Below, in pieces: positions 51,871 to 60,283 of a stretch of 64,000 nucleotides of DNA. The stretch is from Stentor coeruleus. Taxonomy: Eukaryota > Ciliophora > Heterotrichea > Heterotrichida > Stentoridae. The stretch covers positions 1 to 64,000 of the forward strand of contig MPUH01000171.1 in the NCBI GenBank assembly GCA_001970955.1. Reading direction: 5' to 3'. Below the pieces are notes generated by a model. The model did not search any database. It had not been told where the DNA came from and worked only from the letters and a program-made list of their open reading frames with translations. Positions within the stretch are counted from its first letter, which is position 1. Each line of letters starts with the position of its first letter. A program made the position numbers and the translations under genes.

Positions 51871-53460
51871 AGTAAATTATTAGTAAAAAATGCTTTAACA
51901 GAAATATGGTTTTTAAGTATTTAAGATTATTGAAGGTATTTTTCTTAGTTTTAACTTTTTAGATAGGGTTTATTTATAGTTTCTAACTAAAACATAAGTT
52001 AAGTTTTTAAGAGTTTGTTTAAGATTGAATTTAATCTTTTTATTATAATCTGAGGGTGCTGGAGGAATATTTTCTTTTCGTGGATAAGAGATATAAGTTT
52101 TTTATCACTTTGATTTCGTTATCACCTTTTGGGATTTTAAAAAGTTTTTTAAAATAAGACATGATTGAAGTTTTGATAGGATTTTAATAGACTTTAATAA
52201 CAAAATATTAAATAAAGATAGTATTTTATATGATTGTCTGTTGATAGCATATAGAAAATAATTTTAGTATATAAGGTATTTAAATCCTCAATAGAACTTT
52301 TGGTTTTTTTGTAAGACAAATTGTTGCAAACCGCATATTTAAACTCTTATAATTCCTCATATTTTTCTTTAATATCACTTATCTTCTATAATATTTTATC
52401 TATAATCTCCTCATATTTTATATCAAAATTCACATCATCCCCTTTATAAAACAAACAGTAATAAGTTCCTTGAACAGTTTTTTCTATACGGCAGAATTTG
52501 TTTCTATGCTTTACTCATTTTTTCAAGTTCTTGGATTTCCTTTATGAATTTATCAAGTTTTTTTAGCTTGTCAGCTTTATGATCAAGATATCTTATTCTG
52601 TTTGATAAGCTGGATGATTTTTATCTAAATTCTATGAATAGGTATTTTATCCTGTTGTAGGTTTTATATTAAAAAAATTATATATCAAAGGTAAAATGAT
52701 TGCTTTGATCTAAAATCCTAGGTTGTGAATAAAACTAATACACAATTTCAAAAAAAGTGACAATCAAACTTGTATGATCCATACTATCTTTTCTAAAATC
52801 AAGTTCTTTAACCCACACTTTATCCGAACATATATGTCTATCCAACTTACAAATCTTGATAAGCTTTGCTGATAAAATTCTAATATTTTCATTATATCAT
52901 CTTGTATTTCAGTTGATTGATTTAAAAACTCTTTTATATCTTTTGTTTGAGAATTTTATTGCTTTATTGTTTTGTTTTAGGTATTCAGGACTGTTGATTT
53001 TTTCAGTATTTTTAAGTTTGCAAATGAGTCTTATTGGGATAGGCTTTCGTCTTTTTTAGACTGTAATTGTTGATTGAAAATTATAGGATTTTTTATGTTT
53101 TTATATAAGCTTTCCATATAAGATTATGGGAAAGTAATCTAGTTTGGTTTAAAATATGTCGTTGATTTATGTTAAGAAATAAGAAGATATGATGATTAAT
53201 TGGATGATGTGGAGGAGAATTAGGTTATGGTTTCAGATGAAGTTAGTCAGAGTGAATTATTTTGTAATAAGAAAATAAATTAAAAGTTTGGAAGATAAAT
53301 TTTTGAGTTTTTCTAAAATTCTACAACCAAAAATTATTTCTTTTCAAAAGCCAAACCAAAACTTTTAATTTTCCCTATCCAAAATCCTATTATTTAAAAT
53401 CATAATCCCACAACATCCTAGCAATCTTCCTCCCATCACCTCTAAAAAAAACTATCCTAA
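51871..53460. other. Longest spacer (1.6 kb) with decayed coding-like DNA
   Basis: The left 200-300 bases are the 5' flank of the giant gene. The region from about 52200 to 53060 reads as interrupted coding sequence on the minus strand and is listed separately. The rest (53060-53460) is the 3' flank of the ligase gene. No intact gene is seen. Confidence 0.6.
52200..53060 (-). pseudogene. Decayed coding-like region, family unknown
   Basis: On the minus strand consecutive frames give protein-like text with good residue diversity, for example KLDRHICSDKVWVKELDFRKDSMDH, RIRYLDHKADKLKKLDKF, FCRIEKTVQGTYYCLFYKGDD and KYAVCNNLSYKKTKSS. The text is broken by frame changes and about ten in-frame stops. 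All of the stops I see in the best frames are TAA or TAG and none is TGA. No 15- or 16-nt intron explains them. I cannot name the family. It is most simply a dead gene. A sequence from an organism that reads TAA and TAG as Gln is an alternative that I cannot exclude. Confidence 0.35.
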
Positions 53461-54405
53461 TTAAATATCAATTTTTTTTCTAAAAAATGTCGGAAATCTC
53501 GGTATGCCATCTTTACTTAACTCCTGATACTTATAAGTAATCATACTCCCAATCTCTGGTGGACTAAGTCTCTCAGCATCCGTAAATCCCGATCCAATTT
53601 TAAACTCTTTTCCATTAAGATTCCTTACCTTTAAAGCTCCAATAAGCCCTTCATATTTCCCTTTCCCATCTTCATACCCAATAATAACAGCTTCAGCATC
53701 ACGAAAGCTTTTAACTTTAAGCAAAGTTTTTGATCTTTTATTTTCATATAAACTTTTAGGTTTCCTTAACATAAGCCCTTCTCCACCAAGTTCTTCTATT
53801 CTAGCTAATTCTTCAAGCATATGTTTTTCCCCAGTACATAAAATTTGTTCAACAAGTTTTATATAAGGATTATTAGTCCTTCTTATTAAAGACTTTATAT
53901 AATCAACACGTTCTTCAAATGGAATATTTAAAGATGGAGCATCAAAAATCATATAACGCATACGATACCATCTATTCATATCATTTTTCCCATTATCAGT
54001 ACATCGTGCTATACTCACACATTCTTGGAACATTTTCCGTCCTAGCCAAAGTTCCCCATCAAGACTTACAGAATCAGGTAAATTACTTATAAAAAAATGG
54101 GGGGCTGTATATGTATTCCCTTGTCTGGATATTAAACATTTACCATTCCAATAACAACGGACACCATCTAGTTTTTCACTCATCCACCAATTTTTAGGAT
54201 CCTCGTTTAGTCTGTTTATAGCTAAAAGTAAAGGGATTATCCGTGGTATTGAAGAGTTTATGTCGCTAAAATTAGGTTTTTGTCGCTTGTGGGGAAGTTC
54301 ATCTTCGTAGGTATTTTTGGCTTCTTGGTAAACTATTATGTCATCAATAAAACAATCTAGTTCTTCGGTTTTTGGAGATTCTACAGTTTCTTTGTTGCTA
54401 TCCAT
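53461..54405 (-). CDS. Small ATP-dependent DNA ligase (LigE-like)
   Basis: The protein has 314 residues. The nucleotidyltransferase motifs are all present: I (SEKLDGVR, Lys 78), Ia-like (SRQGN, 94-97), III (DGELWLG, 116-122), IV (EGLMLR, 209-214) and V (LLKVKSF, 228-234). A small OB-fold follows (GKGKYEGLIGALKVR...FKIGSGFTDAERLSPPEIGSMITYKYQEL...GIPRFPTFFRKK). Size and wording match the minimal LigE/LigK group of bacteria and some protists, not replicative ligase I. It has a roughly 55-residue acidic leader with KRQK and no signal peptide. Lys 78 should form the ligase-AMP that seals nicks, probably in DNA repair in nucleus or mitochondrion (inferred). The ATG is at 54405 and the stop is TAA, 80 bases from the next gene. 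Confidence 0.92.
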   Translation of the reverse strand: MDSNKETVESPKTEELDCFIDDIIVYQEAKNTYEDELPHKRQKPNFSDINSSIPRIIPLLLAINRLNEDPKNWWMSEKLDGVRCYWNGKCLISRQGNTYTAPHFFISNLPDSVSLDGELWLGRKMFQECVSIARCTDNGKNDMNRWYRMRYMIFDAPSLNIPFEERVDYIKSLIRRTNNPYIKLVEQILCTGEKHMLEELARIEELGGEGLMLRKPKSLYENKRSKTLLKVKSFRDAEAVIIGYEDGKGKYEGLIGALKVRNLNGKEFKIGSGFTDAERLSPPEIGSMITYKYQELSKDGIPRFPTFFRKKIDI

Positions 54406-54486
54406 TTTTTATAAATAGAATGTTTTGTTGATTATGAAATACGAGAATTTTTTATAAAGATTTTCTAATTAAGAAGATGATTTTTA

Positions 54487-56688
54487 TTATATCATAGAAT
54501 TATACAATTCCCTAATACGTGGCTCATAAATGCTTTTAGATTTCTCACAAAGTGCTAATGCTAAAGATAACCAGTTTTGCACATTAGGGTTCTGGAAAAT
54601 ATTAGGGCATATCATAGCACTGTTCCAACAAAACCCGATCATCCATTCAACTTCTATCTGTGGAGTATTTTCATTGCAAATTGATAGAAATATTTTGATA
54701 TAACCCTCAATTTCATCCATGCTAAGGCAAATTCTAACCAGTTCACGAAGAGTCTCATAATCAACATTTATACTTAAAGCTCTTTGTAAGCATTTCGTAG
54801 CCATTGAATATTTCTGATGGTTTTGGCTTAAAAATGCGATTTTTTTCAAAAACTCATGATTATCTATACTTTCTATATCAAAATCAATATCCATAACTAA
54901 AAGTATTTCATATTTCACAAGAGTATTTTCTAAATCAATCAAATCATTAGGTATTAATTTGATGATTTTATAAATTTTTTGATAGTATTTGCTTACTTTG
55001 TGGGATAAAATAAATTTGCACATTGAAAAAAAAATATAAATGCCTTCTGAGCTTTTGAGCTGTTGGGCTTTTTCTATAAGATTAAAAACTTGGATCATAA
55101 GTTCGATTTTTTTGTGATCTTCAGTGGTTTCAAGAGACACATTCCAAGCTTTTAAATAAAAAAACTCAAGATCTGCAGATTCAAAAGTATTTAAAGCTAT
55201 TGATAAATACTTTAAAAAATTATTCACATTTGTATCATTTTCACAAAGCCAACGAAGTATAATATATTTATAACTAGCATTTTCAGTAAGTTCTACTAAA
55301 TAATCCCCCATTTCTTTAATAGCAAAATTCATCAATTCTTCATTTATACTTTTAATATCCTGAAGTAAACTTATAATATCATTTGCTTGTAACTTTATCA
55401 AATTCTCCCTTGATATAGCATTACTATCCCCAAGTCTTACTTGACACCTCAACACAAGCCCATCAACTTCAGAATTTCTTGGCATTTTTTCCAAAATCCC
55501 TAAAGCTTTATCAGGTATTTCTAAAGCCAAATAGCATTTACAACATAAAATCATAGCATTTCTCTTATCTTCTTCTAAACATATAGCTAAAAAATACTTC
55601 TGAATATACTCAACAACAATATGAAACTTTTCTTTACAATACAATTCCATCAAATATTCCCATATCAACTTACAAAGTTCAGGATTATTAACTTTACTCT
55701 CAACAACTAAATCAAGTACTCTTTTAGCATCCATATACTCAAAAGAAAAATCAAGTCCATTAGCAATTTCTAATATAAAAAGGACTTTAAACCATTTTAT
55801 ATAAACATCAATTGATTGATATTTACTTGATATCATAAAAAAAGCTTTACAAGCTTCAACTAATCTATTTTCCTTTACAAGTAATTGAGCTGCAGTCATT
55901 GCTATGGTTAGATTATAAGTGTTTAATATTTCTTTTAATATGTTTTGCATATAATCATAATTATCAGTTCTCACATATAATTTAAAGAATAATAAAGAAG
56001 TTTCTTCACATTGTATTGAGTTGGATAAGATACTTTTTGCTTTATCGAATTGACTTAGTTCAATTAAACATTCACATAAAAGGGAATTCGCGCATTTATG
56101 AAGATCTTTTAATGGATCACAAGATGAGTTTTTTGATATTTTCACACACAAATGAAGTAAGGCTGCCATTTCGGTATATGCTTTTTTTTTTAGGATTTTA
56201 CTACACATTTCGACGTATATGAATCTTGATAAGCGGAATTTTTCGTTTTCTAAGTCTTTGCTGATATCGACACATTTTTTTATACATTCAAAATAGTCTT
56301 TGTCTGTGAAAAAAAGAATTTGGCTTTTTAAGAAGAAGTAATTGAATTTGAATTCTAGATTTTGAATGTTTTCGATAGTGACTTTGTTTAAACAATATTC
56401 TGCTTTTTGGTAATCTAGACAATCAATAAATCCTTTACTTGTGCGTGACCATTTATTATAAATTGAAGCATCGGTGATGAATTTTGATAGAATCTCACAT
56501 GAATGTAAACGAAAATTAGCAAGGCTTTGGCTTATTTCAATAGAGTCACCAGAATATCGATAAAGTTCTGATACTATATTCCATAGCTGGGCAGCTGATT
56601 CTTTTGAAGATATTGATGATAAGTTTACTTTGAGCATCCATTCGTTTGGAGGTTTAAGGGGAAGACTTTTTAGATACTCTAATTCCAT
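54487..56688 (-). CDS. SPO22/ZIP4/TEX11-like meiosis TPR protein
   Basis: The 733 residues are almost entirely helical repeats of the TPR type (DKAKSILSN, VEACKAFFMI, DKALGILEKM, YSMATKCLQRALSINVDYETLREL). The end resembles the SPO22/ZIP4 family: a VEWMIGFCWNSAM stretch, then a segment with aligned Trp and Leu (NWLSLALALCEKS), then YEPRIRELYNSM. SPO22/ZIP4 proteins are scaffolds for crossover formation and synapsis at meiotic chromosomes. That would fit a gene used only during conjugation in a ciliate. The call rests on repeat type, length and the C-terminal pattern; a generic TPR protein is the alternative. The ATG is at 56688 and the stop is TAA. The ligase gene follows after 81 bases on the same strand. 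Confidence 0.6.
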   Translation of the reverse strand: MELEYLKSLPLKPPNEWMLKVNLSSISSKESAAQLWNIVSELYRYSGDSIEISQSLANFRLHSCEILSKFITDASIYNKWSRTSKGFIDCLDYQKAEYCLNKVTIENIQNLEFKFNYFFLKSQILFFTDKDYFECIKKCVDISKDLENEKFRLSRFIYVEMCSKILKKKAYTEMAALLHLCVKISKNSSCDPLKDLHKCANSLLCECLIELSQFDKAKSILSNSIQCEETSLLFFKLYVRTDNYDYMQNILKEILNTYNLTIAMTAAQLLVKENRLVEACKAFFMISSKYQSIDVYIKWFKVLFILEIANGLDFSFEYMDAKRVLDLVVESKVNNPELCKLIWEYLMELYCKEKFHIVVEYIQKYFLAICLEEDKRNAMILCCKCYLALEIPDKALGILEKMPRNSEVDGLVLRCQVRLGDSNAISRENLIKLQANDIISLLQDIKSINEELMNFAIKEMGDYLVELTENASYKYIILRWLCENDTNVNNFLKYLSIALNTFESADLEFFYLKAWNVSLETTEDHKKIELMIQVFNLIEKAQQLKSSEGIYIFFSMCKFILSHKVSKYYQKIYKIIKLIPNDLIDLENTLVKYEILLVMDIDFDIESIDNHEFLKKIAFLSQNHQKYSMATKCLQRALSINVDYETLRELVRICLSMDEIEGYIKIFLSICNENTPQIEVEWMIGFCWNSAMICPNIFQNPNVQNWLSLALALCEKSKSIYEPRIRELYNSMI

Positions 56689-56996
56689 AATTTATGACTA
56701 AGATATGCTGGAGGTAAAATCAAGATATGGAATATAATGATTTTATATAATCATCCAAGATTAAAATAAAGTAAATTTTAGTATATAAGAATTTGTATAA
56801 GGTCAATATTTTCTAAAATTTTTTTTTTTTNGATATGCTGGAGGTAAAATCAAGATATGGAATATAATGATTTTATATAATCATCCAAGATTAAATTAAA
56901 GTAAATTTTAGTATATAAGATTTGTATAAGGTCAATATTTTCTAAAATTTTTTTTTTTTATTTCTATTAACATTCAAAGCATGCAATCTTTGTTAA
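56689..56996. other. Spacer filled by a 128-bp direct duplication and an N
   Basis: Nearly all of this spacer between the kinesin 3' end and the ZIP4-like 5' end is the repeat described in the next entry. No other feature is seen. Confidence 0.8.
56702..56959. repeat. Direct repeat of about 128 bp joined at an N
   Basis: Bases 56702-56830 and 56832-56959 are almost identical (GATATGCTGGAGGTAAAATC ... poly-T), with two or three differences. The single N at 56831 sits exactly at the joint, after the poly-T. The duplication may be an assembly artefact from two overlapping contig ends rather than real DNA. Confidence 0.85.
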
Positions 56997-59792
56997 TTAC
57001 TCAACAGGCAAGTCTCCTTTAAACGACATCAAAAATGGTGAACAAGGTTTCGATGGGATAATCGGAGTGCAAAACGAGAATTTAAACGTATTGGCATTTA
57101 TACTCTCTAAAGTCTCACCAGTCCTTTTAACCAAAACCATCAAATCCAACAACTCTTCATCCTTAATTTTTTGACATCCATTAGCTTCTTGTAATGCCAT
57201 AAACGAATTCACCCATCCTCCAAGTACATCATTCATCCTTATAATCTCTTCTTGTTTTCTAGCAAGTTCAGATTCAGCATTTTCTCTGAATTCTAAGAAG
57301 ATTTTCTTCCATCTTTCCCTTTCAGCTTTTTCTGAACAATATGATTTTTTTTCTATTTCATCAAGCATTATAGCATATTTTTGTGCTTGAGATTTGTATA
57401 TATCATTATTTCTTTTAAGTTGGGTATTAAAAAGGCTTTGTAAATCAAGATTAGATTCAAGTTCTTTAAATCTAATTCCAAGATTAGTTTCATCTAATTT
57501 GTAAATAAGATTACACGTAATATTTTTAGTTGTATCTGTGATTTTTTTATTCATACTTCGGGATGTAAATGATTGTTTATGAGAAAAAGATTTCAAGGTC
57601 CTAAGTTTAGGTTTTGGGGCATTGTTGATGGTTTTAAATTCGATTTTTTCAGTTAAATTGACGATTTTGGAATAGGATTCATGGAGGTGGTCGACGATTT
57701 CTTCAAGTTTTTTAATATGTTCTTGTTGATATGTACAGAGTTCTCGTTTCATGTTGTATTTGTGTTTAAGCAAACTAAGTTTCCAATGCATATTAGAAAG
57801 ACTTGAAGTTAATTCACTATTCGCCACTGCTGCTTGAAGTATCTGTTGTTTGAGTATATAAATTGTATACTCCTTATTAAAGAAATTCGGATCTTCAAGA
57901 GCTTTTTTAAGGTTCTCAGAATATGGGGAGATAATACTTGTAGGGTCACAAGATACCATAAAACTACTAAAGCTTAAAGTCTTAGTCTCATCTGGTTGCA
58001 TTGTAATAACAGGGATATCTGACCTATAATTCCCTGTTTCAGGGTCTTCTTTAAACTCAAGTATTGTATTTTCTTTAAAATTCTTAAATTCCTCCAATTC
58101 TCTTTTATGTTTAGCCTCCACAGCTTCTAAAGCACTGATCATTTTCTGAAGCTGTTTCTGCATATGTTCATTTTTCGATCTTAAAACCGATATTTCTGTA
58201 GCATCTTTATGTATAACATTAATCGAACTTGAATAATAATGATAATATTCATGAGCTCGTTGCTCAAGTCCAAGTTGTTTATTTTTACTTGCTAGAAGTT
58301 TACCTTCTAATTCTTCAATTTTAGACTGAAGAAACTCTTTATCTGATTTAAGTGAATTGACTTGTTCTTTAAGCCTTTCAATCTCAGTTTCATGATCTTT
58401 ACAAAGATTATTATGTATAAGCATACTTTCATCTGTTGATTTTTCTTGGGTTATTAAACATGATATATCAGAATCTACAGCTAAAGGTAATCTATTGACT
58501 GATAATGAATTTAAATCTATACCACTAGAACAAGCTCGACGGTTTTTTGGAATAGCAACAGGTTTGATTGGGGTCATTGATTTTTTAATTGACCTGTCGG
58601 TATTTTTAGATACTGAAGATGAAGATATAGGGATTTTTGTTATGAATCTATCGGTTGAATTTACCGTATTGGGTATTTTACCAAGTTTTAAAGATTTGAT
58701 TTCGTTTTTTGCCACTAAAAGTTCAGATCTAAGCATTTCGATTATTTTTATATAGTTTTCTGGAGGGTTTTTCATGTTGATTGTAGCTTTGTTTTTTATT
58801 GCTTTAGCACGAACTGCAAATCTTAAACTGTCGATGGTCTCGCTTTGTGATCGGGCTGCTGGGGAACAGGTGACAAGAAGAGTTGTTTTGAAATTACCAC
58901 CTAAAGACTCTTGAAGAATCCTAGTGAGTTTTGAGTCACGATAAGGGATATGGTCATGATTGTGGATAAGAGCATTTATAACTTTACCAAGCGCAGATAA
59001 AGAAAGGTTGATTTTTTTAGCTTCTTCTAAACAGTTCCCAGTAACTCCGGAGTTATTAACTTTTTCACTTCCCGCCAAGTCGACTAGATTTAAGATTCCT
59101 TTTTTCTCACTGTCGTTTGGGAGCTTCTGAATAACTTCAAGGAAGAAAATAAAATGCGATCTTGATGATGTACTGTTTAGCCTTGTACAAGCTACAGTTC
59201 GTAATTGTTGACCTAAACATAAAAGATCAATGAGTTCTTTTTCACTAGTGATACATACTTCTGTTAATCCTTTTACATAAATTCCTCGTCTTGGGCATTC
59301 TTTTATTTGTAAGTTAGAAGATTCAACATCAAGAAGGTCTCTTAGGGTTTCTTTGTAGATTTCTAATAAGGAGCATTTTAAAGTGAATTCAATTTCGTTC
59401 TCGTCTTTTTCTATCTCTTCGAAAATCTGATTTGCTGCTCGAGGGATGATACCTTGAGCATCTTGGTCATATAAACTTCCTAACATTGTGTGAGTTTTCC
59501 CTGAACCAGTTTGACCATATGCAAAAATTGTACCGTTGTACCCAGACATTACATCTTCTATTGTAGCTTTTCCAATAAAATTATAAAGTTCTTCTTGTGT
59601 GCTTCGAGTACCAAATACTTTATCGAAGGTGAAAGTTTCAAGGTCATCACCTTCACCAACTCCAATTGTTGTATCAGATGTTAGGCATACTATCTCTTGG
59701 TTGCTAATATCAGTCTATATAAAAGTTACAGCTTCAAAATCCATTAAAGGACGGACTCGGCAAGTCACTTTCACACTTGAACTGTTAGACAT
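56997..59792 (-). CDS. Kinesin heavy chain (N-terminal motor, plus-end class)
   Basis: Two exons (intron 59715-59729) give 926 residues. Exon 1 is MSNSSSVKVTCRVRPLMDFEA, the first motor strand with the CRVRP motif. The motor follows: P-loop GQTGSGKT (88-95), NSTSSRSHFIF (switch I), LVDLAGSE (switch II) and HIPYRDSKLTRILQESLGG, ending near residue 340. After a Ser-rich linker there are coiled coils (about 450-570 and 690-880). The N-terminal motor and YGQTGSGKTHTM wording fit the kinesin-1-like (KIF5) group and plus-end-directed transport. I see no clear tail IAK motif, so the subfamily is tentative. Without the intron the protein would begin just before the P-loop and lack the first strands. 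The ATG is at 59792 and the stop is TAA. Confidence 0.93.
59715..59729 (-). other. 15-nt intron in the kinesin gene
   Basis: The sense sequence GTAACTTTTATATAG lies between codons (phase 0) with an in-frame TAG. Splicing joins MDFEA to TDISNQEIV. Confidence 0.92.
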
Positions 59793-60283
59793 TTATTTGA
59801 TTATAAGCTAATCTATTTAACGTAGGTAGTTTGAAATATTTTCAGAGTTTCAGCATAATTTTTTTTTATCAACCAAAGCAGAAGATTTCTGATATAACTA
59901 CTCACCTATAAAAGACTTTTAATGATGATTCCAGAATTTTAACATACTTAATTTTTCTGAAGTAACAGTTAAAACATCAAAAAGTAGCAGTTAAAATATA
60001 GTCAATCACTCTGATAATTTTGTTAAACTTGAAGACTCAGAAGCTCATATAAAAAAAAAAAAATTTTGGGCTTTTTAAAAAGACAACTAAAAAAAATATG
60101 TTTTATGAAAACAGGAAGAAATTTCAAAGAATATTTTAATGAAACAATCTATAAAATCAATAAAAATAAATCCTTGAAACAAAAACCCCAAGTTCCTACA
60201 GCCACAACAAAAATACAAAACCAAAATCGCCTGAAACCAAAAGAGCCAAGGTAAATTTAATAGTAAAAATCTTTAAAATAAAT
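59793..60283. other. Divergent promoter region
   Basis: This lies between the kinesin and CEP104-like genes. A 49-codon ATG frame (60105-60254, + strand) ends just before the CEP104 start. It is Lys/Asn/Gln-rich with no match I recognise, and a 13-nt GT...AG at its end does not connect it to the next gene. I treat it as non-coding. Confidence 0.5.

Noticed and set aside
53461-54405. DNA ligase as a viral insertion
   Set aside because: Small ligases of giant algal viruses are related, but there are no viral neighbours, and the wording fits the bacterial/protist LigE-LigK group.
60105-60254. 49-codon ORF just before the CEP104-like gene as an extra exon
   Set aside because: The only GT...AG at its end is 13 nt and does not join it in frame. 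Its composition is background-like, and the CEP104 N-terminus is already complete at 60284.
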